Source: Ancylobacter tetraedralis (GTDB lineage: Bacteria > Pseudomonadota > Alphaproteobacteria > Rhizobiales > Xanthobacteraceae). Taken from it: DNA of 64,000 bases. Position numbers and translations under genes: made by a program. Of the stretch, positions 10,801-19,600 are shown piece after piece; the first letter of the stretch is position 1, and every line of letters starts with the position of its first letter. The stretch is taken from NCBI RefSeq assembly GCF_014195655.1, contig NZ_JACICD010000008.1:1-64000 (forward strand), in the 5' to 3' direction. Below the pieces are notes generated by a model that did no database searches, was not told the DNA's origin, and worked only from the letters and a program-made list of their open reading frames with translations.

Positions 10801-11350
10801 CGGCCTGTCCATCGTGGAGCGCATCTCGCGCGTGCTGGATCATCCGATCAGCGTGAATTCGGCGTCCGGCCGCGGCAGCGTGTTCACCGTCGAGGTGCCG
10901 ACCGCCCCGCCCATTCCCGCCGAGGTGCCGCGCCTGCTGCCGCGCGCGACGGCGGCGGCCTCGCTCGACGGCCTCACCGTGCTGTGTATCGACAACGACC
11001 CCGCCATTCTCGACGGCATGGAGACGCTGCTGACCGGCTGGGGCTGCCGGGTGATCAAGGCGGCGGACGTGGCCGGCGCGCTCACGCTGGTGCGCGAGGC
11101 CCGCCTCATGCCGGACGCGCTGCTGGTCGACTTCCATCTCGACGACAGCGACGGCATCGAAGCCGCCAAGCAACTGCGCTGGAAGCTCGACCAGAACCTG
11201 CTGGCGGTGCTGATCACCGCCGACCGCTCCAAGCGCGTGCGCGACGCCGCCCGGGCTACCGAGATGGAAGTGCTGAACAAGCCATTGCGCCCCGCCGCGC
11301 TGCGCGCACTGCTGGCGCAATGGCGGGCGACGCGGGCGGCGGCGGAGTGA
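7811..11350 (+). CDS. hybrid sensor histidine kinase/response regulator with N-terminal Na+/solute symporter-like domain
   Basis: An 1179-residue membrane signalling protein of the CbrA/NahK-ErcS type. Residues 1 to about 510 form a sodium:solute symporter (SSF)-like bundle of some 13 membrane helices. A PAS domain (about 655-770) and a short coiled coil follow. The HisKA box [17 protein letters not shown] has its phospho-acceptor at H824. The ATPase domain shows [18 protein letters not shown] and [12 protein letters not shown], and a C-terminal receiver has its aspartate in LLVDFHLDD (D1107) and a late NKP lysine. The symporter part may sense or transport a solute and relay this to the kinase; the ligand cannot be read. 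The NarL-type regulator at 12131-12787 is a plausible partner. GTG or later ATG starts were not needed: the ATG at 7811 opens directly into the first helix. Confidence 0.93.
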   Translation: MLQAWVIIAVALVYVGFLFAVASYGDRRAARERRGRDGRPYIYALSLAVYCTSWTFFGSVGLATTQGVNFLTIYVGPMLVFAFGVPFLLRLVRLAKAQNITSIADFIAARYGKSQGVAALVAVVAIVGSLPYIALQLKAVSASLVAMLGDFEGLGLHYPIVGDLALMIAVAMAVFAVLFGTRHIDATEHQEGLMLAVATESIVKLVSFLIVGLFVTFVMFSGPADLFAKAAEKAVLPMLTEGLSADNWAVMTLLSALAIILLPRQFHVAVVENTSEREIRTASWLFPLYLVLINLFVIPIAVAGLVSFPPGFIDGDMYVLTLPLSVGARAIALIAFVGGLSAATAMVIVETVALAVMVSNDIFMPLMVRGRRLSETDDASGRATPHLDMGHRLLTVRRIAIFAILLLAYLYYRLTGEAQLAQIGLLSFAAVAQFGPALLLGLVWRRGTAAGAIAGIAAGIAIWAYTLLLPSLVDSGLFTPQFLVEGPFGLSMLRPQALLGVEASPLVHGVIWSLTVNVLCFFTVSLMRQPTPIERLQASVFVESDRTPSAPSFRLWRSPVTVGELLATVSRYLGEDRTRASFESVSAMRGVTLEPGREADFQLIRYAEHLLASAIGAASSRLVLSLMLRKRTVSTKAALKLLDDASAAIQYNREILQTALDHVRQGIAVFDRDLRLICWNRQFGDMLDLPPEIVRIGVGIDQIIRFNAGNGVFGPGPVEEIVREKLGRYARRNVTFQERLSPRGVVMEVRVNTMPDGGVVVTFTDITPTVEAAEALERANETLERRVKERTKALEKLNTQLAQAKAEADEANISKTRFLAAASHDILQPLNAARLYATSLVDRAPEGEEARLARNVDASLEAVEEILGALLDISRLDAGALKPDIAAFRLDDIFRQLELEFAPLAKEKGLALTFVTSSAAVRSDRRLLRRLLQNLVSNAIKYTPRGRVLIGVRHWRGKLRVQVLDTGLGIPQAKQKLIFKEFHRLDQGAKAARGLGLGLSIVERISRVLDHPISVNSASGRGSVFTVEVPTAPPIPAEVPRLLPRATAAASLDGLTVLCIDNDPAILDGMETLLTGWGCRVIKAADVAGALTLVREARLMPDALLVDFHLDDSDGIEAAKQLRWKLDQNLLAVLITADRSKRVRDAARATEMEVLNKPLRPAALRALLAQWRATRAAAE

Positions 11351-11368
11351 AGCTTGAGCCGGGCCGGC

Positions 11369-12115
11369 TCAGCCGGGCCTGCACCATTCCATGATGTGGA
11401 AATAGGGCACGCGGCGATAGAGATCCGCCTTCGACGGATCGCCGCCTGTGGGGGCCGGCTCGCTGAAATGCGTCAAGTGCAGGCCAAGGTCGAGCAACAG
11501 GCTCATATAGGTGCTGAGCGGCCGGTGCCAGTTGAGGATGCGGATGCCGCGCCAGTTCGCCCGGATCGCCCGTTCCTCCAGATAGTGGTCGATGAGGAAG
11601 CACGGCTCGCCCTGCGCATCACGCCTCCAGCCATCGGGCTGGCCGGCCGTGTTGAAGCTGGTGAGATTGGCGATGAGCAGGCTTCCGCCGGGGCGCAGGC
11701 AGGCCGTCATCCGTGCCAGCGCCGCCGGCAGATCGGCAATATCGATGAGGCTGAGATAGCTCACCACCAGATCGACGGGCGCGGCAAGCTCCAGCGTCTC
11801 CGCCCGACCCATTCGATACTCGCCGGCGGGATCGAGCGCGCGGGCCCGGGCGAGAAGCGTCGCGGTGGGATCGATGCCGATGGTGCGCAGGCCGATCGCC
11901 TGCATCATGCGGCAGAACCGCCCCTCGCCGCAGCCGACATCCAGCGCGGTTGAAAAGCCGCGGTCGCGGATTCGCGCCAGCATCGGCGTGTCGAGCACGA
12001 AGCGCCGGCCGAAATCGCCGCTGTCGCCCTGTTCGTTGATCCAGGCCTGCGCCGATTCATCCCATCCGCCGGATGACGGCACGCTCACGGGTGATGACAG
12101 GTTCTCGGGTGCCAC
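11369..12115 (-). CDS. class I SAM-dependent methyltransferase
   Basis: A 248-residue Rossmann-fold methyltransferase with motif I ALDVGCGEGRF (57-67), the acidic ribose-binding GIDPTATLL after strand 2, and the post-motif DLVVSYLSLIDIADLPAAL. A C-terminal lid region holds FHIMEWCRPG. The substrate is unknown. It is convergent with the hybrid kinase (18 bases between the stops) and co-directional with the response regulator upstream, 15 bases from that gene's stop, so it could be in its transcript. No other domain is visible. Confidence 0.88.
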   Translation of the reverse strand: MAPENLSSPVSVPSSGGWDESAQAWINEQGDSGDFGRRFVLDTPMLARIRDRGFSTALDVGCGEGRFCRMMQAIGLRTIGIDPTATLLARARALDPAGEYRMGRAETLELAAPVDLVVSYLSLIDIADLPAALARMTACLRPGGSLLIANLTSFNTAGQPDGWRRDAQGEPCFLIDHYLEERAIRANWRGIRILNWHRPLSTYMSLLLDLGLHLTHFSEPAPTGGDPSKADLYRRVPYFHIMEWCRPG

Positions 12116-12130
12116 ACTGCCGCCCCCGCC

Positions 12131-12787
12131 TCAGCCCGTCGCCTGCGCCCAGTTGCCGCCCTCGATCTTGGAAGCGGCGATCACCGCCTGGGTGCGGCTT
12201 TCCACGCCCAGCTTCTGCAGGATGGCGGAGACATGCGCCTTCACCGTCGCCTCGGAAACGCCGAGCTCATAGGCGATCTGCTTGTTGAGCAGGCCTTCCG
12301 ACAGCATCATCAGCACGCGCACCTGCTGCGGGGTGAGCGTGGCGAGCCGGGCGACCAGCGCCTGCGTTTCCTTGTCCGCGCCGCTCGACAGGTCGACATC
12401 GGGCGGGGTCCAGGTGCGCCCTTCCAGCACGGCGGCAATCGCCTCGCGCATCGTGTCGACCGCGCTGGTCTTGGGAATGAAGCCGCTGGCGCCGAATTCC
12501 ATGCAGCGGCGGATGACGCCGGCTTCCTCGTTGGCGGAGACCACCACGACCGGCACGCCGGGATATTGCGCCCGCAGGTACATGAGGCCCGAGAAGCCGC
12601 GCACGCCGGGCATGGTCAGATCGAGCAGCACGAGATCGACATCGCCCTCGCGTTCGAGCAGCGCCTGGAGATCCTCGAAGCCGCCGGCCTCGAATAGTTC
12701 GACAGCGGGAAACTGACGGGATACCGCCTCGCGCAGCGCGCCCCGGAACAGCGGGTGGTCATCGGCGATCACCAGCCGGAAACTCAT
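12131..12787 (-). CDS. NarL/LuxR-family response regulator
   Basis: A 218-residue two-domain regulator. The receiver begins MSFRLVIADDHPLFRGALRE with the acidic pair D9/D10, the phospho-acceptor D56 in LVLLDLTMP, and a lysine in FIPKTS. The C-terminal LuxR-type helix-turn-helix reads LTPQQVRVLMMLSEG then NKQIAYELGVSEATVKAHVS. The ATG at 12787 begins the conserved domain; an upstream extension of the frame is not coding. Its closeness to the NahK/ErcS-like hybrid kinase, with one gene between, suggests that the kinase is its phosphodonor, as is common for orphan NarL regulators paired with such kinases. That pairing is inference. Confidence 0.92.
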   Translation of the reverse strand: MSFRLVIADDHPLFRGALREAVSRQFPAVELFEAGGFEDLQALLEREGDVDLVLLDLTMPGVRGFSGLMYLRAQYPGVPVVVVSANEEAGVIRRCMEFGASGFIPKTSAVDTMREAIAAVLEGRTWTPPDVDLSSGADKETQALVARLATLTPQQVRVLMMLSEGLLNKQIAYELGVSEATVKAHVSAILQKLGVESRTQAVIAASKIEGGNWAQATG

Positions 12788-12938
12788 CGTCGTGTCCACT
12801 CGCAGCGGTCCTCTCAACCCGCGCGGACATGCGCTCGCCGCACGCCGCGCCGCGATCATGGTCTCGCGGAACCTGGCGGGCAAGCCGGCGGCCGCCATGG
12901 GCCGAAGGCGTGCTTACCGGAACCTTCCGTATCGACGT

Positions 12939-13403
12939 TTAGTGGGCATCGCCGACAAACGCCACCACCAATTCGCGCCGGTGCGCACGGGTCCGGTGCT
13001 CCACCAGATAAATGCCCTGCCAGGTGCCCAGCGCCATCCGCCCGCCGATGACCGGCACCGCCAGATGGATGCCGGTGAGCACGCTCTTCACATGGGCGGG
13101 CATGTCGTCCGGGCCCTCCATGTCATGCACCCAGCCGGCATCCTCGGGCGCCAGCCGGTCGAGCGCGGCGAGGAGATCGAGCCGCACATCCGGGTCGGCA
13201 TTCTCCTGGATGGTGAGGGAGGCGGAGGTGTGCCGGCAGAACAGGCTCACCTCGCCGTCCCGCGCCCCGATGGAGCCCAGAAACCGGCTGATCGCCGCGG
13301 TGATGTCGGTGAATCCGCGACCCGCCGTCTCGACGCTCAGCAGGGTCGAGAAGCGCCGTGTCACGGGGCTTTCACGCAGTTCGCCCTGCCGGATCCTGCT
13401 CAT
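12939..13403 (-). CDS. YjbQ/UPF0047 family protein (secondary thiamine-phosphate synthase family)
   Basis: A 154-residue protein of the UPF0047 family with the conserved FCRHTSASLTIQENADPDVR (residues 55-74), HVKSVLTG, GTWQGIYLVEHR and the C-terminal VVAFVGD. Members show weak thiamine-phosphate synthase activity when overproduced, and the physiological role is unsettled. Histidines H58 and H103 are candidate metal ligands. It is a single gene, divergent from the alpha/beta hydrolase. Confidence 0.9.
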   Translation of the reverse strand: MSRIRQGELRESPVTRRFSTLLSVETAGRGFTDITAAISRFLGSIGARDGEVSLFCRHTSASLTIQENADPDVRLDLLAALDRLAPEDAGWVHDMEGPDDMPAHVKSVLTGIHLAVPVIGGRMALGTWQGIYLVEHRTRAHRRELVVAFVGDAH

Positions 13404-13477
13404 CGTGGTGATCTTTCCCGGTCTCGATGCTGGACGAATGCGCCCGGCTGGGGTTGGATAGAGGACATCAGCCGCCG

Positions 13478-14521
13478 ATGACAGACATCACAAACCCCTC
13501 CATCGTCGGAGCGTGCCCTTTCATGGCCACCCCTCTTCTCCACGACGTCCCCGCCTCGCCCCTCATTTCCGATATCGCCCTCGATCCCGCGCTGTTCGAC
13601 CCATCCGCCATCACGGCCGATACGCGGGCGGTGAATGCCGGCATTCTCAAGGCGCTCGGCGCCATACCCGACCGCTGGGTATTCCCCATGGCCGTGCTGC
13701 GCGCGCTGCGGCTGGAGGGCAAGGGCCCCTTCCCGCTGGCGCCGGAGAGCCCTTATGCGCAGGTCGAGGAGATCGACGGCGCGCACGGGCCGGTGCGGCT
13801 GCGCATCCTCACCCCGCCGGCGGCGCCGAAGGGCGTCTACCTGCACATTCATGGCGGCGGCTGGTCGCTCGGCTCGGCACGCGAGAATGATGGGCTGAAT
13901 CACCGCTTCGTCGAGCGCACCGGCTTTGCCGTCGTTTCCGTCGACTACCGGCTTGCGCCCGAGCAGCCCTATCCTCGCGGTCCGGACGATTGCGAGGCCG
14001 CTGCGCTCTGGCTGGCGCGCGAGGGAATGGCGCGCTTCGGCACCGATCGGTTCGCCATTGGCGGGGAATCGGCCGGCGCCAACCTCGCGGTGGCCACGCT
14101 GCTGCGGCTGCGCGACAAGCACGGGCTCACACCCTTTCGCGGCGCCAATCTCAATGCCGGCTGCTACGACCTCGCCCTCACGCCCAGCGCTCGACACTGG
14201 GGCGAGGCGCCGCTGGTGCTCAACACGCGCGACATAAGGGTATTCGTCGGCCACTATCTGCGCGAGGGCGGCGACGTCGAGACGCCGGATATCTCGCCGC
14301 TTTTCGGCGATCTCAAGGGCCTGCCGCCGGCGCTGTTCACCATCGGCACCAGCGATGCGCTGCTGGACGATACGCTGTTCATGGCGCCGCGCTGGCTGGC
14401 GGCGGGCAATCCGGCGCAGCTCGCCGTCTATCCCGGCGGCTGTCATGTGTTCATCGGCTTCCCCGGCAGCCTCGCCGATCAGGCCCTCGCCCGCATCTGC
14501 GCCTTCATCGGCGGCATCTGA
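13478..14521 (+). CDS. alpha/beta hydrolase, hormone-sensitive-lipase-like
   Basis: A 347-residue esterase/lipase-type hydrolase. It has the oxyanion-hole HGGGW (125-129), the nucleophile elbow GGESAGANL with Ser198, an acid residue in GTSDALLDD and the catalytic histidine in GGCHVFIGF, all in HSL-family order. No signal peptide is visible, so it is probably cytoplasmic. I place the start at the ATG at 13478, preceded by AGAGGA. An ATG at 13523 (332 residues) is an equally plausible start; the first 15 residues are not conserved-looking. The natural ester is unknown. Confidence 0.88.
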   Translation: MTDITNPSIVGACPFMATPLLHDVPASPLISDIALDPALFDPSAITADTRAVNAGILKALGAIPDRWVFPMAVLRALRLEGKGPFPLAPESPYAQVEEIDGAHGPVRLRILTPPAAPKGVYLHIHGGGWSLGSARENDGLNHRFVERTGFAVVSVDYRLAPEQPYPRGPDDCEAAALWLAREGMARFGTDRFAIGGESAGANLAVATLLRLRDKHGLTPFRGANLNAGCYDLALTPSARHWGEAPLVLNTRDIRVFVGHYLREGGDVETPDISPLFGDLKGLPPALFTIGTSDALLDDTLFMAPRWLAAGNPAQLAVYPGGCHVFIGFPGSLADQALARICAFIGGI

Positions 14522-14540
14522 GCGCCGGCCGCGATGTCGC

Positions 14541-15080
14541 TCACAGGCTCTGCTCCTGCGGCGCGGGCTCGCGGCCACGCAGGCGCTCCACCATGTCGAA
14601 GAAGCGGCGGAAGGCGTGTTCGGCCATGTCCATGGCCTGATCGAGCCGCTTCTGCGCCTCCTGCGTGCCACTCTCCTCGCCATCCGCTGCCGGAGGAGCG
14701 GCGGCGGGTGGTGATGCAGCCGGCGGCGCGGCTTGCGGCGGCACTGGCGCGCCCATGATATCGGGCACGCCGCCGGCGCGGCCCTTTTCCAGCTCGGCGA
14801 TGCGCGCGTTGAGGCGCGCGATCTCGGCCTCCAGCGCCGCCCGGTCCTCGGGCACCGCCTCGCACACCCACGCGCCCGACTTCATGGAGCAGAAGGAAAG
14901 CGCGCCGGTGCGGGTATCGAGCTTCAGCATTCCGCCATTGGCCGGCTGCAGCGTGAAGCGCGGATCCGATGCCACCGGATCCGCTGTCTGCGCAACAGCT
15001 GCGGGCATGCCGCCAGGGAAGGCGAGGAGAGCCATCATGGCAAAGACTGCCACGGCAATTTGGCGCGACACGCAAACCAT
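14541..15080 (-). CDS. exported protein with coiled coil and proline/alanine-rich linker, unknown function
   Basis: Unrecognised 179-residue protein. Residues 1-31 look like a Sec signal peptide (QIAVAVFAMMALLAF, then AVAQ before a likely cleavage site). A short globular part with two cysteines follows (FCSMKSGAWVCEAVPED), then a coiled coil EDRAALEAEIARLNARIAEL. After that comes a low-complexity Pro/Ala stretch, then a C-terminal amphipathic helix QKRLDQAMDMAEHAFRRFF. The architecture suggests a periplasmic or envelope-associated protein. The start at 15080 gives a full signal peptide; the frame is open well upstream, but that part is antisense of the next gene. It lies 35 bases from the isomerase gene stop on the same strand. 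Confidence 0.7.
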   Translation of the reverse strand: MVCVSRQIAVAVFAMMALLAFPGGMPAAVAQTADPVASDPRFTLQPANGGMLKLDTRTGALSFCSMKSGAWVCEAVPEDRAALEAEIARLNARIAELEKGRAGGVPDIMGAPVPPQAAPPAASPPAAAPPAADGEESGTQEAQKRLDQAMDMAEHAFRRFFDMVERLRGREPAPQEQSL

Positions 15081-15115
15081 CTGAAAACCTCCCTTATCGC
15101 CCGGCAAGGGGCGGA

Positions 15116-15730
15116 TCAGGGCGTCAACGGCGCCCGCCCGCTGGACAACGCGGCGTCCAGCAGTTCGATCCGATCCTGCCCCCAGAAGACCTCGCCGTCG
15201 AGCACATAGGAGGGAGAGCCGAACACGTCGGCCTCCACCGCATCCGCGTGGTTGGTCTGGTAGATGGTGCGGGCCTTGTCGCTGTCCGCGGCTTCGACCA
15301 GCCCGGCCGGCAGGCCAAGCTCCGCCAGGGTGAGCGCCAGCGTCGCCGGGTCGGCCATGTTCTCCTGCCGCTGCCAGGCGCCCGCACCCAGCCGCCCGAC
15401 CAGCGGCGCGACATCGTGGCCGGCGATCTGGGCGGCAATGATCAGCCGGTCGGCGAGGCCGGGATCGAACGGCCAGTGCACCGGGGCCAGGTGCAGCTCG
15501 ATCCCGCGCACGTCCCGCCAGCGCTTCAGTTCCACCAGCCGGTAGCGCTGGCGCGCGGGGTGGCGGCGGGCCAGCGGCAGGCCGCCGGTCTCGGCAAACA
15601 ACTCGCCCAGCTGGACAGGACGGAAATTGATGCGAAGCCCGTGCCGCCGTGCCACGTCGAGAAAGGCGGCATAGCCAAGAAAGGCCCAGGGGCTGTGGAT
15701 CGAGAAATAATAGTCGACGGAACGGGACAT
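15116..15730 (-). CDS. 2-hydroxychromene-2-carboxylate isomerase (DsbA/GST-kappa family)
   Basis: A 204-residue thioredoxin-fold protein. The N-terminus DYYFSIHSPWAFLG carries the conserved serine (S13) that takes the place of the thioredoxin CxxC and is used with glutathione in the isomerase of naphthalene degradation. The C-terminal FGSPSYVLDGEVFWGQDRI is the usual cis-proline segment. No aromatic-degradation genes are nearby, so the substrate is uncertain; many alphaproteobacteria carry stand-alone copies. The ATG at 15730 opens the conserved strand. Confidence 0.88.
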   Translation of the reverse strand: MSRSVDYYFSIHSPWAFLGYAAFLDVARRHGLRINFRPVQLGELFAETGGLPLARRHPARQRYRLVELKRWRDVRGIELHLAPVHWPFDPGLADRLIIAAQIAGHDVAPLVGRLGAGAWQRQENMADPATLALTLAELGLPAGLVEAADSDKARTIYQTNHADAVEADVFGSPSYVLDGEVFWGQDRIELLDAALSSGRAPLTP

Positions 15731-15861
15731 GCGGCTCTCGGCTGGCGACTCGCGCGGAGCGCACACGCTAGCTCAAGAAGGTGACAGCGAGAAACGCCCT
15801 GGCGCAGCTTCAAGCCGGTGACCACCGCCCAAAACGCCAGCAGCGCCCCCGAGGGAGCGCC

Positions 15862-15889
15862 GCCGTATGCAGGAAGCCGTATGCAGGAA
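15862..15889. repeat. 14-bp perfect tandem duplication
   Basis: Two adjacent copies of GCCGTATGCAGGAA lie in the gap between the isomerase and the MerR gene. They probably arose by replication slippage, and no regulatory role can be seen. Confidence 0.7.
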
Positions 15890-15921
15890 CGAGAGGCGTG
15901 GTCCGATCGGACTGCGCCCGA

Positions 15922-16353
15922 TCAGGCGGCGTTGCGCACCGGGAAGGCCGCAACCATCTGGCGAAGCTCGCCGATGGCGTCCTCGATTTCCGCCTTCTGG
16001 TGTTCGAGAAGACCAAGCTGCTCGACGCACTTCTCGCGGGTCAGCGCCAGACCGCCGGCCGGCATCGGGCCGCCTTCGCGCAGGGCGACCATCGCCTTGA
16101 TCTCGGCGAGGGTGAAGCCGAGCTTCTTGCCCTTGAGGATGATTTCGAGGCGCGCCCGCTCAGCGGCGCTGTAGAGGCGGGTCAGCCCTTCGCGGCGGGG
16201 GGAGAGGAGGCCCTTGTCCTCATAGAAGCGCAGGGCCCGCAGCGTCACGTCGAATTCGCGGGCGAGATCGCCGATGGTGAAGAACGCCGCCTCGGACCCG
16301 GACGGGCTCACCTGATTCACTGCACGATCCGCGTCGTAAGAGGAGAAATCCAT
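15922..16353 (-). CDS. MerR-family transcriptional regulator
   Basis: A 143-residue regulator. The winged helix reads FTIGDLAREFDVTLRALRFYEDKGLLSPRR (25-54, quoted in part of its MerR signature) followed by an antiparallel coiled coil and a C-terminal helix LLEHQKAEIEDAIGELRQMV. There are no metal-binding cysteine pairs; the only Cys is in REKCVEQ, so this is probably not a classical metal sensor. It resembles the MerR regulators encoded near beta-oxidation or acyl-CoA genes in alphaproteobacteria, but no such operon is present here. Confidence 0.87.
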   Translation of the reverse strand: MDFSSYDADRAVNQVSPSGSEAAFFTIGDLAREFDVTLRALRFYEDKGLLSPRREGLTRLYSAAERARLEIILKGKKLGFTLAEIKAMVALREGGPMPAGGLALTREKCVEQLGLLEHQKAEIEDAIGELRQMVAAFPVRNAA

Positions 16354-16661
16354 TGCCGAACTCCGTTGGTTCCGGGGGACACGTCAGGAACGTTGACCGG
16401 AGTGTTGCAGATGGGGTTCCGCTAGGGGAGAAAGTCGCACCCGACGTTAGGGAAACTTACTGTTAAATGACAACCTAACCCATTGATTTCATTTGACTGC
16501 ACACATCGCCTCCGGCGAGACGCGAAAGGCCCATCTGCCGGGGGTAATGAGCCCCCGGGCCTGTCCGGGGTCGGTGAAGGCGCCGCGAGCAGCACAAATC
16601 AGAGACCTTCCGAGCCTCGTTCTTAACGCCACATTTACCAAGAAAATGAACAGTCGCGCGG
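16354..16661. other. intergenic region between divergent MerR and PodJ-like genes
   Basis: This 308-base gap has no credible gene. It has an AT-richer stretch around 16450-16500 (ACTGTTAAATGACAACC), a likely promoter area, and a GC-rich hairpin at 16538-16558 with arms CCGGGGG/CCCCCGG around a 7-base loop. A second AT-rich piece ends just before the PodJ-like gene (about 16620-16648). No sigma-factor consensus could be assigned with confidence. Confidence 0.5.
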
Positions 16662-19600
16662 ATGAGCCTCCTGCGCCGAGGACGGGCGATTCTCGCCATG
16701 TCGGCGCTCGACGCGACGGAGACAGCGGTGAGGCAACGGGTCCCTTCCCTGAGCGGACAGATCGCCCCCGAGGCCTGGCGGGCGATGAGCGATGCCGCCC
16801 GCCGCGCGGGGCTGCCGCTCGACGAATGGCTGAAGGCACAGCTCATCGCCTCCAATGCCGGGGTCGCGCAGACGGCCGCCGCCTCGGGCGGCTCGGTCGA
16901 GGATCTGCAGCGCCGGGTCGAGGAGCTCTCGGGCGCCATCGACCGGCTGGTCGATTCCGCACCTTCGGCGATCCGGCAGGCAGAGCCCCCGGCGCCAACG
17001 AACCGGCGCGCGCCGTCACCCCCGCGATCCGCCGCGCTCGCCGCCACCGATGGGCGGATCGATGCCGCCATCCGGCAGATCAACGAACGGCTCGACGCGC
17101 TGAACACGCCGCGCGCCAGCGCACGCCAACACACGACCGTACCGGCGGGCGAGGACATTTCGCGCCCTGCCGAGGCCGTCGCTCGCCGCGATGACCCGCC
17201 CGCCGCCACCGACGCCCCGCCGCGCCGGCGCGAGAGGCCCGTACCGGCGGCTCATAGTCCGCAGGCGATCGAAGCCGCCATCGCCGAGATCGCCGCCCGC
17301 CAGCAGCAGCTCGACCAGGCGGCCGGCACGCGGCCGCCACGCCCCATCCCCCCGCTGGCGCGCGGCGAGGAGCCGGTGCCCGGCCCGTCTCCGCTCTTCG
17401 CGCCATTGCCGGAGCGGCCGGCCGCGCGTCATCCGATGAAGGCCGATCCGCTGGACGCGATCCAGCACGAACTCGGCGAGATGCGCCAGACCATCGCCGA
17501 CCTCGCGCCCCGTCAGGCGATCGACGAGTTGCAGCGCACCATGATGCGCCTTGCCGATCGCGCCGAGCGCACGCGGGCTGGCGATGACGACATGCGCGCC
17601 ACCCTCCTCGCGCTGCGCGACATGATCGGCAATCTCAAGCGGCCCGAGCACCCCGGCGTGCTCATCACCCGGGTCGAGCAACTGGAACGCAAGATCGACA
17701 TCGTCAATGCCAAGACGGTCGATGGCGCCGCCATTGCCCGATTGCAGGCGCAGGCGGGCGAGATCCGCGAATTGCTGGCGCGCGCGCTGTCGACCGATGC
17801 GCTGCAGCGGCTGGCGGAGCAGGTCGCGCTGCTGGCCGGCCGCATCGGCCAGATTCCCCGGGTCGACGAGACCACCCTGCAGGCGGCCGTCGCGCCGCTG
17901 GAGCGCCGGATCGACGCGCTGGTCGAGCGGATCGACCGCCGGCCGGAGCCGGTCGTGCCGGTGGATGACATTCTCGGGCGCCTCGACGCGCTGCAGAAGG
18001 AACTGGCCAGCGCCCGCCGCGAGCCGCCAGCCGGCATGGAGCACCTGTTCCGCGGCATGGCCGAGCGGCTGGAGCGCATCGAGCGGCCCATCCAGCTGCC
18101 CGATCACGGCCCGCGCTTCGATGCGCTGAGCCGGCAGGTCGCCGAGATCGCGCAGAAGCTCGACCACGCCGCGACGCCCGCCGCGCAGATCACCGGACAG
18201 CTCTCGACCATCGAGCGGGCGGTGAACGACCTTTTCATCCACATGGAGGAGACGCGCGCCACACTACTCGCGACGTCCGGCAATCGCCCGCACCCGACCG
18301 GCGGCGGGGGTGGCAGTGGTGGCGCTGGTGCTGGCTTGGGCGACGCGCATGCGCTGCTCAAGCGCGAGATCGCCGCCATCGAGGCGGCACGCGCGTCCGC
18401 GCGCCCGCCCCACGCCAACACCGCTCCGTCCTCGCCGGCATTGCGGAATCCCGACGCACCGGCCCACGCCGTCATCCCGGCGAAACCCGTGCGACAGGCC
18501 GGCCCGCAGCCCAGCTTCACCCCTCCGCCGGCCTCGATTCCGAAGCCGTTCGAGCCGCAGCTGATGCGCGCGGCGCTGGAGGAACTCGCTCGCTCGCCGC
18601 AGGTGGCGACCGCCTATGCGGCGCCCCCCGCCTACCAGCCGGCGGACGACGAGACCGCGACCTACGCTCCCGAAGAGGCGCTCCAAGAGGCGCTCCATGA
18701 GACGCCACAAGAGGCGCTCCACGAGACGCCACAAGACGCATCCGGGCAGGCTCCCAAGCCCGCGCCCGAGAAGACACGCCTCATGCCCGGAGCGCTCGGC
18801 GATGCGTTCGATCTTCCCGGCGCGCCCGAGGTCCGGGCGCCGCACGGCCCGGTCGGCTCTCCCGGCGCCGCCGCTGGCCAGCCTGGCCGCGCCCATTTCA
18901 TCGCCCAGGCCCGTCGCGCGACCCAGCCCGGCACACGCGACCGGGCCGACCCGGCCGGTCGCCACGGCGAGCGCGGATCACCGGCGGCGCGCAACACCGC
19001 CCGCTGGGCGGCCCGCATCCGCGCCATGCTGCTCATCGGGGCTTGCGGTTCGGCCCTCGCCTATGGCTCGTGGCACGTTCTCGGCACGATGCGGGAGGGG
19101 CAACTGCGTGCCGGAGCGCCCGTCCCCGCCGGCAGCCAGCCCACACTGGCCCGCCCGGGCGCATCGAGCCTGCCGCCGGGCGCAGCGCCGCTGCCCGACG
19201 ACATTACCGGCTCGATCGGCAATGGCCCGCGCGGCGCGCCGGCTGGCCCACCCTCCGCACTGCCCATGCCGGCCGTGCCCCCGGCGACCCCATCCCAGAC
19301 CGCTCCAACCCAGGCAGCCCCGAACCAGGCAGCCCCGAACCAGGCAGCCCCGAACCTTGCGCCCGGCCCCTCCAGCATGGCCGGGCCGGAAGATCTCCCC
19401 CTCGCCATCGGCAGCCAGGGGCTGCGATCGGCCGCGCTCTCGGGCGATGCCGGCGCCGCGTTCGAGGTCGCCAACCGCTTCCAGCAGGGAATGGGCGTGC
19501 CGCCCAGCGCCGCGCGTGCCGCGCAATGGTTTGCCTTCGCCGCCGATTGCGGCTCCATTCCCGCCGCCTATCGTCTTGGCGCGCTCTATGAGAAGGGTGC

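Noticed and set aside
7151-11320. A 1389-codon open frame on the minus strand, antisense to the hybrid kinase
   Set aside because: It is an antisense shadow of the kinase gene caused by GC-rich codon use, joined to the real mscL frame at its 3' end. The composition is Arg/His/Gly-rich and shows no known domain; only its last 142 codons are mscL.
12919-12939. GGAAC followed by CGTT near the YjbQ gene
   Set aside because: The spacer is only 12 bases and it overlaps the 3' end of the convergent gene, so it does not fit the EcfG consensus.
18675-19355. Tandem repeats as a possible CRISPR array
   Set aside because: The copies are adjacent without spacers and lie inside a coding frame; they are coding tandem repeats.
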